The notes beneath the pieces were generated by a model, which saw only the letters and a list, made by a program, of their open reading frames with translations, was not told the origin of the DNA and made no database searches. Positions 1 through 8,360 of a stretch of 57,230 nucleotides of DNA are shown piece after piece. The position numbers were made by a program, and so were the translations under genes. The DNA comes from JAWHTC01 sp032586155 (GTDB lineage Bacteria; Pseudomonadota; Alphaproteobacteria; Rhodobacterales; Rhodobacteraceae): the NCBI RefSeq assembly GCF_032586155.1, contig NZ_JAWHTC010000008.1, positions 1 to 57,230 of the forward strand. The letters are read 5' to 3'. The first letter of the stretch is position 1, and every line of letters starts with the position of its first letter.

Positions 1-135
1 CCCCCGCCCTTCTTGTGGTTTCGGACTAACCACACCCACGGTGTATGGAGCGGGGCGTTGGGGGGGCCCCGCATTTTGGGTTGGGGGGTGGGGGGGGGGG
101 GCCCCCCCCCCCCGGGGGGGGGGGGGGGGGCCCCC
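1..135. other. Low-complexity window edge (G/C homopolymers)
   Basis: The first ~135 bases are dominated by runs of G and C, including runs of more than ten identical bases between about 86 and 130. No gene can be supported here. Coding-like translations in this stretch are Gly/Pro runs produced by the homopolymers. The simplest reading is a low-quality contig end that entered a GC-rich intergenic repeat. The base calls should not be trusted. Confidence 0.8.
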
Positions 136-175
136 CCACGCCCCCCGGGATACTTTTGGCAAGAGGAAGAAAGGC
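118..175 (+). repeat. Intergenic GC-rich repeat element, copy 1 (degraded)
   Basis: A G-run/C-run pair is followed by a CCCCCCGGGATACTTTTGGC-type core and an AGAGGAAGAAA tail. The same order (G-run, C-run, C-run plus GG, TATTTTTGG, A-rich GATGAAGA tail) recurs at 16790-16842 and, inverted, at 23452-23503. It lies just downstream of the stop codon of the aminotransferase gene. The stem part is obscured by homopolymers, so the left limit is uncertain. Confidence 0.5.
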
Positions 176-185
176 GCGTATGGGT

Positions 186-1556
186 TTATCCCAGAACGGC
201 TTTTACGGCCTTTTCGGTCTTGCCAACAATCTCGTCCGCCTCTTTGCGGGTGAGGCAGAATGGAGGGGCGAAACCGAGAATGTCACCCTGCGGCATGGCG
301 CGGCCGATCACGCCCTCGGCCAGAAGTGCGGCGGCAACCTGAGGGCCGATCTTATCGCTGGCCTCGAAGAAGGTCCGGCTGTCCCGGTCGCTGACGAATT
401 CCAGCGCGCAGAGCATGCCTTCGCCGCGAATGTCGCCAACATGGGCGTGATTGCCCAGGGCCTGAACCATGCTGTCGCGTAGAAAAGTTCCGACGCTGTC
501 CGCGTTCCCTACAAGGTTCAACTCGTTGATCAGCTTCAAGTTGGCCACTCCTGCCGCCGCGCCGATGGGATGCGCCGAATAGGTCCAGCCATGGCCGATG
601 GGGCCGTTTTCATCCGTGCCCTGTTCCAGCACCTGCCACATCCGCTCGCTGACAATCGAGCCTGAGAGTGGCGCATAGGCCGAAGTCAGCCCCTTGGCGA
701 TGGTGATCAGGTCCGGTTTAATACCGTAGTGATCCGAGCCGAACATCGTGCCGAGGCGGCCAAAGCCGGTCACCACCTCGTCGGCGACCAGAAGGATGTC
801 GTGCCTGTCGAGCACCGCCTGAATCGCGGGCCAATAGCCAGCAGGCGGCGGCACGATACCACCGGTGCCCAGCACCGGCTCGCCGATGAAGGCAGCAATC
901 GTATCGGCACCTTCACGCTCGATCAGCGCCTCCAATTCGGCCACGCAATGGGCGGTGAACTGCGCTTCGCTCATTGGCAGATTATCACGACGGAAGAAAT
1001 CGGGGGCAGTCGTATGCAGCACCTGCGCCAGCGGCAGATCGAATTTCTTGTGGAACAGCTCCAACCCGGTCAGCGACCCGGTCATCAGCCCCGAGCCATG
1101 ATAGCCGCGCCAACGTGAGATGATCTTCTTCTTCTCGGGGCGGCCAAGGATGTTGTTGTAATACCAGATCAATTTGACGTTGGTCTCATTGGCGTCTGAC
1201 CCGCCCAGCCCGAAATAGACCTTGGACATATGCGCGGGCGCCCGGTCGAGGATCATTTTCGACAGGGTGATCGAAGCCTCGGTGCCATGCCCGACATAGG
1301 CGTGGTAATAAGCGAGCTCGCGCGCCTGATCTGCAATCGCCTCGGCGATCTCCTGGCGTCCGTAACCGACGTTTACACAATAGAGCCCGGCAAACCCGTC
1401 GAGCAGGCGGTTACCGTCGCGATCCTCGATATGGCAGCCCTGACCGCCGGTCAGCACCCGTTGCGGGGTATCGCCGCGGGCAAATTCGGCCAGATGGGTG
1501 GAGGGGTGAAAGAAATTGTCGCGGTCCCAGCTTTCAAGCTGGTCGTTCTTGAGCAT
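186..1556 (-). CDS. Class III (PLP) aminotransferase, candidate DoeD of ectoine degradation
   Basis: A 456-residue fold-type I, class III aminotransferase of usual length for omega-amino-acid:pyruvate/diaminobutyrate transaminases. Visible are the N-terminal RLLDGFAGLYCVNVGYG segment, the PLP-phosphate region around YFGLGGSDANET, the aspartate motif VADEVVTGFGR, and the Schiff-base lysine in ITIAKGLTSAYAPLSG near residue 285. A GGAG seven bases before the ATG supports the start. It is divergent from the ectoine hydrolase gene across ~250 bases. Known ectoine-utilisation clusters contain such an aminotransferase (DoeD/Atf), which converts 2,4-diaminobutyrate to aspartate semialdehyde. That substrate is inferred from context only. 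A taurine or putrescine pyruvate aminotransferase is an alternative, but its N-terminal half looks unlike taurine-pyruvate aminotransferases. Confidence 0.85.
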   Translation of the reverse strand: MLKNDQLESWDRDNFFHPSTHLAEFARGDTPQRVLTGGQGCHIEDRDGNRLLDGFAGLYCVNVGYGRQEIAEAIADQARELAYYHAYVGHGTEASITLSKMILDRAPAHMSKVYFGLGGSDANETNVKLIWYYNNILGRPEKKKIISRWRGYHGSGLMTGSLTGLELFHKKFDLPLAQVLHTTAPDFFRRDNLPMSEAQFTAHCVAELEALIEREGADTIAAFIGEPVLGTGGIVPPPAGYWPAIQAVLDRHDILLVADEVVTGFGRLGTMFGSDHYGIKPDLITIAKGLTSAYAPLSGSIVSERMWQVLEQGTDENGPIGHGWTYSAHPIGAAAGVANLKLINELNLVGNADSVGTFLRDSMVQALGNHAHVGDIRGEGMLCALEFVSDRDSRTFFEASDKIGPQVAAALLAEGVIGRAMPQGDILGFAPPFCLTRKEADEIVGKTEKAVKAVLG

Positions 1557-1804
1557 GGCTCATCTCCAAGTGCTTGGCGGCGCGCCGCCATTTGCTGATC
1601 AGGAGCCAGTTGCGCAGGTCGGGCCCCATGGGGCCGTGGCAGGCAAAAGCTCCGCTCACCCAGGCAGCAGCGCGCAATGCCTTTATTACCCAGACAGCGA
1701 ATGGCTAACTTATTGTCGGGCCGCTTTCCACCCCTGTCGCAATTTGGCGCTTGGGTACGACGGCCTTGTGGTTCAATGTGCGCAATCAAGGGATCAGGGG
1801 AGCA

Positions 1805-2992
1805 ATGAACATGGCCGAGAATCTACCTTTCACGAAGCCGGAATATGCGCGCCGGATCGACAAGACTCGCAAGGCGATGGCAAAGGCCGGGCTGGACGCC
1901 GTTTTCGTCACCGATCCGTCCAACCAAGCCTGGCTGACCGGTTATGACGGCTGGTCGTTTTATGTCCATCAAGGTGTGATCCTGACCATGCAGGGCGAGC
2001 CCGTCTGGTGGGGCCGGATGATGGATATGTTCGGCGGGCGGCGGACCTGCTGGATGGATCACGCCAACATCATTGGCTACGGCGACCACTACGTGCAATC
2101 GACCGAACGCCACCCGATGCAGGACCTTGCAGCCGTACTCTCGCGTATGGGATTGGCCAAGGCACGGATCGGCGTCGAGATGGAGAATTACTATTATTCG
2201 GCCAAGGCCCATGCGGTTCTGACAGCCGAGCTGTCTGGGGCCGCGCTTGAGGACGCGACAGCGTTGGTCAACTGGCAGCGATTGATCAAGTCGGATGAAG
2301 AGATCAGCTTCATCCGCAGGGCTGCGCGAATTTCCGAGAAGGTGGTGCGCGTGGCCATCGACAAGGCCGAGCCGGGGGTGCGCAAGAACGATCTGGTGGC
2401 TGAGATCCTGCATGCCGGTATCACCGGTGTCGGGGACGATTGGGGCGATTACCCAGCCATCGTGCCGCTCACGCCCTCGGGGATGGACGCGACCGCCGCG
2501 CATCTGACGTGGAATGGTGATCCGATGCGGGCAGGGGAGGCGACGTTTTTCGAGCTTTCGGGCTGTTATCGCCGCTATCATGCGCCCCTCTGCCGAACGG
2601 TGTTCCTTGGAAATCCCGACGATGACATGAAACGCGCCGAGACCGCCCAGATGGAAGGCATCGAGGCGGGGTTGGACGCGGCGCGCGCGGGCAACCGGAC
2701 CTGCGACATTGCAAATGCCTTCATGGATGTTCTGGCCAAGCATGGGATCGAACGCGAGGGGCGTATGGGGTATCCCATCGGTCTTTCCTATCCGCCTGAT
2801 TGGGGCGAGCGCACCGCTTCGATCCGCACCGAAGATGAAACCGTTCTGCAACCCGGCATGGTGTTTCATTTCATGCCGGCGCTGTGGATGGATACGTGGG
2901 GATTAGAGACCACCGAGACGATCCTGATCCGTGAAGATGGCGCGGCCGAAGCGCTCTGCGATGTCGAGCGCAAGCTCTTCGTGAAACCATGA
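1805..2992 (+). CDS. doeA: Ectoine hydrolase DoeA/EutD (M24 family)
   Basis: A 395-residue M24 (creatinase/aminopeptidase-P fold) protein. The N-terminal motif TDPSNQAWLTGYDGWSFYVH and the later HYVQSTERHPM are signatures I associate with ectoine hydrolase (EutD/DoeA). This cytoplasmic enzyme opens the ectoine ring to N-acetyl-diaminobutyrate. The C-terminal pita-bread half runs from about residue 160 and ends with the FHFMPALWMDTWGLETTETI segment. Two close ATG codons (1805 and 1811) follow a GGGGAG sequence, so the start could be either. The stop overlaps the next gene by ATGA, so the two are probably translationally coupled. A related M24 peptidase is possible but less likely given the motif match. 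Confidence 0.85.
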   Translation: MNMAENLPFTKPEYARRIDKTRKAMAKAGLDAVFVTDPSNQAWLTGYDGWSFYVHQGVILTMQGEPVWWGRMMDMFGGRRTCWMDHANIIGYGDHYVQSTERHPMQDLAAVLSRMGLAKARIGVEMENYYYSAKAHAVLTAELSGAALEDATALVNWQRLIKSDEEISFIRRAARISEKVVRVAIDKAEPGVRKNDLVAEILHAGITGVGDDWGDYPAIVPLTPSGMDATAAHLTWNGDPMRAGEATFFELSGCYRRYHAPLCRTVFLGNPDDDMKRAETAQMEGIEAGLDAARAGNRTCDIANAFMDVLAKHGIEREGRMGYPIGLSYPPDWGERTASIRTEDETVLQPGMVFHFMPALWMDTWGLETTETILIREDGAAEALCDVERKLFVKP

Positions 2993-4143
2993 CAGCGCTC
3001 AACCAAACCCGCGTGTTGCTGGCCGAATTGATCGCCTATCCGACAATCTCGACCGACAGCAACCTGACAATGATCGAGCATCTGGCGGGGCTTTTGGAAG
3101 ATTCAGGCGCCCGGGTCGAGGTGATGGCCAGCCCATGCGGCACCAAGGCCAACCTCTTTGCCACGCTGGGGCCGGACGCGCCGGGGGGCATCGTGTTGTC
3201 GGGCCATTCCGACGTGGTGCCGGTGGCCGATCAGAATTGGACCAGCGATCCGTTTGAGATGATCGAACGTGACGGGCGCTGGTATGGGCGCGGGTCCTGC
3301 GACATGAAAGGGTTCATTGCCGCAGTGGTGGCGATGGTGCCGAGCTTTGCCGCGCAGGTCAACGACCGCCCGCTGCATTTTGCCTTTACCCATGACGAGG
3401 AAACCGGCTGCATCGGTGCGGGCCATCTGGCGGCGGAGCTGCAAGCGCGCGGGATCAAACCGGGCGTGGCGATCATCGGCGAGCCGACCTCGATGCGCAT
3501 CATCGAGGGCCACAAGGGATGCTATGAATACACCACGCGGTTTCAGGGGCTCGAGGGGCACGGCTCGTCCCCTGAAACCGGGGTCAGCGCGGTGGAATAC
3601 GCGGTGCGCTATGTTGGCAAACTCTTGGAATTGAAGGACAGGTTGCGGGTGCTTGCGCCGGACAGCAGCAAGTTCGAACCGCCCTGGACCACGGTCAATG
3701 TGGGTGCGTTGCAGGGTGGGGTGGCCCATAACGTGATCGCCTCGAAGGCGGCGGTGGAATGGGAAATGCGCCCGGTTCAGGAAAGCGACGCCGATCTGGT
3801 GAAATCCACCCTCAGGACCTATTGCGACGAGGTATTGTTACCGCAGATGCGCGCGGTCCATCCCGAGGCCAGCATTGAAACCGAGGTGATTGGTGAGGTT
3901 GCGGGTTTGATCCCCACGGACGAAAACGAGGCGCGGCGCATCGTGGCCGAGTTGACCGGGGCGAATGGTGCCGACCTTGTGCCGTTTGGCACCGAGGCGG
4001 GGATTTTCCAGGGGCTGGGCATGGACGTGGTGGTCTGTGGCCCTGGGTCGATTGAGCAGGCGCACAAGGCTGACGAATATGTCGAGATCGACCAGATGGA
4101 GCAGTGTCTGGCGATGCTGGAGCGGTTGGCAGCACGTCTTTGA
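2989..4143 (+). CDS. argE: ArgE-type M20 deacetylase (candidate N-acetyl-diaminobutyrate deacetylase)
   Basis: A 384-residue M20 metallopeptidase of the acetylornithine deacetylase family. Metal/catalytic motifs are visible: SGHSDVVP near residue 70, the RGSCDMKG segment, the catalytic DEETGC, the GEPTS motif, the dimer-domain GLEGHGS, and the late GPGSIEQAHKADEY histidine. It overlaps the ectoine hydrolase stop codon by four bases. Published ectoine clusters normally place DoeB/EutE, an AspA/AstE-type (M14-like) deacetylase, after the hydrolase. Here an ArgE-type enzyme occupies that slot. I infer that it may remove acetate from N-acetyl-diaminobutyrate, though a true arginine-pathway acetylornithine deacetylase would look the same. 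Confidence 0.85.
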   Translation: MTALNQTRVLLAELIAYPTISTDSNLTMIEHLAGLLEDSGARVEVMASPCGTKANLFATLGPDAPGGIVLSGHSDVVPVADQNWTSDPFEMIERDGRWYGRGSCDMKGFIAAVVAMVPSFAAQVNDRPLHFAFTHDEETGCIGAGHLAAELQARGIKPGVAIIGEPTSMRIIEGHKGCYEYTTRFQGLEGHGSSPETGVSAVEYAVRYVGKLLELKDRLRVLAPDSSKFEPPWTTVNVGALQGGVAHNVIASKAAVEWEMRPVQESDADLVKSTLRTYCDEVLLPQMRAVHPEASIETEVIGEVAGLIPTDENEARRIVAELTGANGADLVPFGTEAGIFQGLGMDVVVCGPGSIEQAHKADEYVEIDQMEQCLAMLERLAARL

Positions 4144-4172
4144 TCCGCCTGTGGGACCCCGGCGAGTATCGG

Positions 4173-5189
4173 CTATACGATCCCGAGCCAGTCGGTATGC
4201 GTCTTGATGCGGTCTTTGCCCATCCCAAGGCGGGTAAAAACAGTATGGGTCGCTTCGACAAAATCCGGCGGACCGGCCACGTAAACGTTGAGATCTGACA
4301 AATCCGCAAATTGCGCAGCAACGGCGGAAATTGCCTCCTCGCAGTAGCTCTGGTTCGAAAGCAGCGTGATCCTCTGGGACATAAGGTTGGCAAACACATT
4401 GTCATACGCATCCGCCCAGGCGCGGCCAAGGTTGGGCAGGTATTGATGGTCTGGTGTCGGCGAAAACCGGAACAGATGGATGTCCTTTTCGACGTCCAGT
4501 GACATGGCGTGTTCGATCAGGCTGATGATCGGAGCAAAGCCGGTATGCCAGCATAGGAACAGCGAAGGGCGCTTGTCACTTTCATCGAGGAAAAAGCTGT
4601 TCCCGAACGGTCCCTCCAGGTGGATTGTCTCGCGTACGGCCAAATCACCGTCGAAGATTGCCTCGGAAAAGGCGTCGCCTGGAATATGCGGAACATGGAA
4701 ATGAAGGTTCCTGTCGTCACAGGGGCAGCTTGCAACGGCCTGTTTCCTCTGGATGCCTCCGGACATGGTCAGCGTGACGGATTGGCCCGAGATGAAGCGC
4801 AAACGGCGGCTTCTGGGGGTTTGCAGATGCAGTCTCGCGACCTGGGGATCCAGGAACTCGATAGCCTTCACCTTGGTATCGATCGACTGAAGCGGAACGT
4901 CGTCGGGGCCTTGCGTGACGTCGGCCTCGATCACGATATCACCAAGCGCGCGGTTGGCGCACATCAGGAAGCTGCCATTCGCTTTTTCCGACAGGGTGAA
5001 GGCATGGTCGGAATGCCGGATTTGCTCGATCTCACCAGATTTAAGTATTGCTTTGCACTCCCCGCAATTCCCGTTGCTACATCCGTAAAGCGGTGTCAGC
5101 CCCGCGCGCAGGCAGGCCTCGAGAACAGATTCGTTGGCTTCGATCGGGCTTGATCGGCCGCTGGGAAGAAAGGTGATTGTTCGGGTCAA
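4173..5189 (-). CDS. 2Fe-2S ferredoxin-flavoprotein oxidoreductase
   Basis: A 338-residue two-part electron-transfer protein. Residues ~1-95 form a plant-type [2Fe-2S] ferredoxin domain with the C-x4-C-x2-C cluster in GCSNGNCGECK and a fourth Cys in FLMCANRAL. Residues ~100-335 resemble ferredoxin-NADP reductase-type FAD/NAD(P) domains of phenol hydroxylase P5 or glucoseen reductase. The usual RxYS flavin motif is replaced by RKQAVAS, and the NAD loop reads CWHTGFAPI instead of the usual GGTGFAP, so cofactor use may be altered. It is convergent with the deacetylase gene (29-base gap) and has no oxygenase partner beside it, so its acceptor is unknown. Confidence 0.8.
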   Translation of the reverse strand: MTRTITFLPSGRSSPIEANESVLEACLRAGLTPLYGCSNGNCGECKAILKSGEIEQIRHSDHAFTLSEKANGSFLMCANRALGDIVIEADVTQGPDDVPLQSIDTKVKAIEFLDPQVARLHLQTPRSRRLRFISGQSVTLTMSGGIQRKQAVASCPCDDRNLHFHVPHIPGDAFSEAIFDGDLAVRETIHLEGPFGNSFFLDESDKRPSLFLCWHTGFAPIISLIEHAMSLDVEKDIHLFRFSPTPDHQYLPNLGRAWADAYDNVFANLMSQRITLLSNQSYCEEAISAVAAQFADLSDLNVYVAGPPDFVEATHTVFTRLGMGKDRIKTHTDWLGIV

Positions 5190-5313
5190 GGTGCGCGGGG
5201 CTTTCGCTGATCGTTATGCAGGTAACATGGGCATTCAGCGCGCATGGTCAATGCAGCATCGAAGGTGCGTGTCGCGAAAGCTGCCGGACCGACACGCCGG
5301 TGCGATCAAGTGA

Positions 5314-5347
5314 CAAAGAAAACGCAGGCCCCGAGCCGGGACCTGCG
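5314..5347 (-). terminator. Rho-independent terminator of the 5375-5731 gene
   Basis: On the minus strand a CGCAGG/CCTGCG stem extended by CGGG/CCCG (one mismatch) is followed directly by TTTTCTTTG. It lies 27 bases beyond the stop codon of the Rap1a-like gene. Confidence 0.75.
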
Positions 5348-5374
5348 CGCATCTTGTTAATGGTCACCCGCGTG

Positions 5375-5731
5375 TTACTGGCAGGCAAATTCGTCCTTCA
5401 ACGTGGCCAGTAATGCCTCATTGGCGGGCATGGCCTTGCGCTCGGAATACGAGGCGTGCACCCAGCGCATGAAGGCCCAGCGGACCTCGTCAGCGGTGTT
5501 CTGGTCAGGGGCGCAGATGCCCATCGATTCCTTGGCGCCTGTCATTTTCAACGCACCGACGAACCCCATGATGTATTGTTCGCATTCGGTTTCGGCGGCT
5601 TCGCCCCAGCGGGCGTCGTTGTCGGCTTCCTGGCAGGGCGACAGCAGGTCACCCGCAGTGTAGACATCGGCATGACCGGGACTTGCCAGCGCAGCAAAGG
5701 CCATGGATGCGATGAGTAGAGCGGAACGCAT
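5375..5731 (-). CDS. Secreted Rap1a/Tai-like small protein
   Basis: A 118-residue exported protein with a signal peptide of ~21 residues ending ...SPGHA-DVYTAG. The start at 5731 follows AGGAGCTACTAC; the reading frame is open further upstream but without a better start. The mature part has the YTAGDLLSPCQE opening, four conserved-looking cysteines and a W-AFMRWV segment. These resemble the Rap1a/Tai immunity fold, a family also found in proteins with no toxin partner. It lies 71 bases downstream of the 12-haem cytochrome gene on the same strand and ends at a terminator, so it is probably co-transcribed. No effector gene is adjacent, so an immunity role is not supported. Confidence 0.7.
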   Translation of the reverse strand: MRSALLIASMAFAALASPGHADVYTAGDLLSPCQEADNDARWGEAAETECEQYIMGFVGALKMTGAKESMGICAPDQNTADEVRWAFMRWVHASYSERKAMPANEALLATLKDEFACQ

Positions 5732-5762
5732 GTAGTAGCTCCTTGTCTCGTAAAAGTCGTTC

Positions 5763-5789
5763 GCCCCGGCCGATGGTTCCGGCCGGGGC
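5763..5789 (-). terminator. Strong intercistronic hairpin
   Basis: A perfect 10-base inverted repeat GCCCCGGCCG / CGGCCGGGGC with a seven-base loop lies between the cytochrome stop codon and the Rap1a-like gene. No immediate T-run follows on the minus strand, so it is more likely an mRNA-stabilising or attenuating hairpin than a complete terminator. Confidence 0.5.
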
Positions 5790-5802
5790 ATTGGTTCAAG
5801 GC

Positions 5803-8145
5803 TTATTCACCAGCCATCGAGTGGATCGCTTTGTTCATCACGTCCTGGTGCTCTTTGTTGTTCACAAAGGCGGGCGTGTTGACTTTATCCCAAAGCGTCT
5901 CGTCGGTCATGTTCTGGTGACAACCCATGCACAGCCCGGTGCGTTCCATCTTCTCGCGCATATCCTGCGGAAGCGGACCGGTCAGCGGCCAGTGCGAGCC
6001 AACAGTCACAAGCTGTTTGCCATCTTCAGTCACGATCCGGCTAAGGTCGTGATCAAGCGACGGAACGGCTTGGATCTGCTGCTGGTACTGGTTGGGAATA
6101 ATCTGACCGGTTGCGGTCTCCATATCCACGACCATACCGGTCGAGTTCTTGGCCATGAACCGGCCACCCGAGATGCCATACCCCAGTGCTTTGGGGTTGT
6201 TGTGGCAGCTCTCACAGCTACGTGCCTGACGGCCTGCTGTGTGCGGCTGAACGGCAGCGTGGTCCAGACCCTTGGTCCCACCGGCGTCCGGGGTCATCCA
6301 GGTCTCGTTATGGGCCACGGTGTTACCGTCCTTGTCGATCACGGTGGTGATCACCTGGCAACCCGGCATCAGCGGGCTGACTCGGCCTTCACCGTTGATC
6401 CCCAGTGTCGGCTCTTCCCACCGCAGGTAGCTGCGGGTTTCAGAGACCTTACCGGCCGAGGTAAGACCGTTCGTGCCAAGCACGTTGTCGGCGGTCAGAC
6501 CATCGGGACCACGCGAGTTCGCGTTGTTGATCCAGTCGACATCGGTTTTGCCTTCGCTATAATCCACGGTCACGTGGCAGCCATAACATTGCGGCGCCCA
6601 ATCGGCGTGGCAGGCATAGCATTCCATGCTTTCCATGTGTTTGCCAACCGATCCCATGGCCACTTGCGCGTCCGGGGATTTCCAGGTGCCGTCGGTGGCG
6701 ATCTGTTTCAGAACCGGAACCTCGAAGTCGAGACCCGATGCCGAGTGCAGCATCACCTTGTCACCACTTTTGACCACGTTGCCGAACGGATTGCCGCGGG
6801 CGGTCAGAAGGAAACCGTCCTGGGCTTCATAGTCCTGGGCGAACATGACGGTTTCATCACCGGCTTCTTCGCTCAGACCACGTGCATCGGCCGCGATCTC
6901 GGTCTGGAACTCTTCGCCATAACCCAGCGGCAGTTCCCACGGGAACTTGGCTACCGTGCCGTGGCAGTCTTCACACTCGATCTCAACTTGCGCCAGCGTG
7001 GTGCCGGGCAAGTTGCCGTCGCCGTGCATATCCACAGAAGTGTGGCAGTCCTGGCAAAGCATACCACCCTGCGGGTTGCCCTCACGCGAGTCGATCGCAT
7101 GGTGCAGGTCCGACTTGATGTAGAGATAGTTCTTGGTGTGCAGTTTCGGCTGCTTGCCACCCGAGGCGTTGTAGGGCGAACCATACGGGAATTCCATGAT
7201 CCCCTGATAGCTGACGCCAATCCGTTTGCCGCGGTTGTGGCAGGTGTTGCAGGTTTCAGTCGGGATACCGGAGTATTCGACGTCGCCATGCTTGACCTTG
7301 GATTTCCGCGTGCCCTGCATCTGGTGAGTCAGCAGTTTGCCCGGTTGCTCTTTCGAGACGGTCGGGTCGCCGCCTTCATAAAGCCCTTCGTTCGAGTAGG
7401 GTACGTGGCAGGACGAGCAGCCAGCGCCACGGAAGTCACCGCGCTTTTCGCGACCGTTCACGCCAACGTGGCACCGCTGACATTGCTGGCGCGAATAGGT
7501 GATACCGGCCATGTTCGGGTGTTCCGAAATCGCGTCGACATCCACCTCGGGTACCTGCTCCATGCTCGGGGGCAGCTGATCGGGATGTGATTCCGCGAAT
7601 GCGACCATGTATTCCTTGTAGGCGTCGGTGCCGACGGTCGGCGTATAGCCATCGTCGTCCACAAGATTGTAGTTGCCGTAAACCGAACGGTGCGTGTCGA
7701 TCACGCCCCAGGCCCACAGGTTGCCCTGCAGCTTGCCGGCCTCGGTGTTCATCAGCGACTTGGTCAGACGTTCGGCATAGCCGTCGTGGCACTGACCGCA
7801 CGAGTTCGCCGCCACCGGCAATGCGCCGGGATCGGGGTAGAACATATGCGGGCCACCGGTCTCGATCAGGTCTGCGGGCGATCCCATGTGGGCCTCTTCG
7901 GCGGTCAACCCGTCGGGCTTACCCCCGTGGCAGGTCACACAGCCGCCCGGATCGTTGTAATCTTCGGCGATGGCAACAATTTGTTCCATCATGATGCCGT
8001 CGGTGAATTTCTCGATACCTTCATGGCACGAGAGACAGCCTTTTTCAGCAGCTACCGCAGGCTCAACCTTCTCGGGCACGCCTTCTGCGGCGGCCAGAGA
8101 GGCGGAGCCGAACAGCAGCGCCATGGTTAGCAGAATAGTTCTCAC
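5803..8145 (-). CDS. Twelve-haem periplasmic cytochrome c
   Basis: A 780-residue exported protein with twelve CxxCH haem-binding motifs: CLSCH, CVTCH, CGQCH, CQRCH, CSSCH, CNTCH, CQDCH, CEDCH, CYACH, CYGCH, CESCH and CMGCH. A signal peptide (~20 residues, ending SLAAA-EGV) follows a GTG start at 8145. AAAGGAG eight bases upstream fits this start much better than the upstream ATG at 8178. No CxxCK motif is present; one extra unpaired Cys lies in the SPLMPGCQVITT segment. It faces an FNR-type regulator and ccmFHI genes, which suggests an oxygen-responsive electron-transfer or reductase role. I do not recognise the subfamily, and the substrate (nitrogen or sulfur oxyanion, or only electron transfer) is unknown. 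Confidence 0.9.
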   Translation of the reverse strand: MRTILLTMALLFGSASLAAAEGVPEKVEPAVAAEKGCLSCHEGIEKFTDGIMMEQIVAIAEDYNDPGGCVTCHGGKPDGLTAEEAHMGSPADLIETGGPHMFYPDPGALPVAANSCGQCHDGYAERLTKSLMNTEAGKLQGNLWAWGVIDTHRSVYGNYNLVDDDGYTPTVGTDAYKEYMVAFAESHPDQLPPSMEQVPEVDVDAISEHPNMAGITYSRQQCQRCHVGVNGREKRGDFRGAGCSSCHVPYSNEGLYEGGDPTVSKEQPGKLLTHQMQGTRKSKVKHGDVEYSGIPTETCNTCHNRGKRIGVSYQGIMEFPYGSPYNASGGKQPKLHTKNYLYIKSDLHHAIDSREGNPQGGMLCQDCHTSVDMHGDGNLPGTTLAQVEIECEDCHGTVAKFPWELPLGYGEEFQTEIAADARGLSEEAGDETVMFAQDYEAQDGFLLTARGNPFGNVVKSGDKVMLHSASGLDFEVPVLKQIATDGTWKSPDAQVAMGSVGKHMESMECYACHADWAPQCYGCHVTVDYSEGKTDVDWINNANSRGPDGLTADNVLGTNGLTSAGKVSETRSYLRWEEPTLGINGEGRVSPLMPGCQVITTVIDKDGNTVAHNETWMTPDAGGTKGLDHAAVQPHTAGRQARSCESCHNNPKALGYGISGGRFMAKNSTGMVVDMETATGQIIPNQYQQQIQAVPSLDHDLSRIVTEDGKQLVTVGSHWPLTGPLPQDMREKMERTGLCMGCHQNMTDETLWDKVNTPAFVNNKEHQDVMNKAIHSMAGE

Positions 8146-8279
8146 GGGAATCGCTCCTTTCGAACAGACAGAATTCATCACGTAAATGCTATGACTGCGG
8201 CGCCGTGACGCGCCCTGACAAAAATCAGTTTTTCCACGATTGCACAGAAATGCCTGATTTTTAGGCAATTTTCGCAACT

Positions 8280-8293
8280 TTGATCCTGCTCAA
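8280..8293. promoter_or_regulatory. FNR-type binding site
   Basis: TTGATCCTGCTCAA matches the FNR/FixK/DNR half-site pattern TTGAT-N4-ATCAA at nine of ten defined positions. It lies in the divergent region, 135 bases from the cytochrome GTG and 67 bases before the regulator ATG. It could therefore serve either promoter. The adjacent regulator has the FNR-type E..SR recognition helix, so autoregulation is plausible. Confidence 0.65.
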
Positions 8294-8360
8294 AGACCGG
8301 TCAGGAAACTGTGATTATCCTCGCCACTAACGTCGAATATGGCGGCACGACGCAGGTTGT

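Noticed and set aside
13..482. Open frames across the G/C homopolymer region
   Set aside because: Their N-terminal halves are translated homopolymers and the rest is antisense to the aminotransferase.
5743..7590. A 615-residue open frame on the plus strand
   Set aside because: It is antisense to the 12-haem cytochrome, whose CxxCH motifs, signal peptide and ribosome site are clear. The His/Arg/Val-rich translation is a shadow.
8146..8277. Upstream ATG starts (8178 and 8277) for the 12-haem cytochrome
   Set aside because: The GTG at 8145 has AAAGGAG at ideal spacing and begins directly with a signal peptide.
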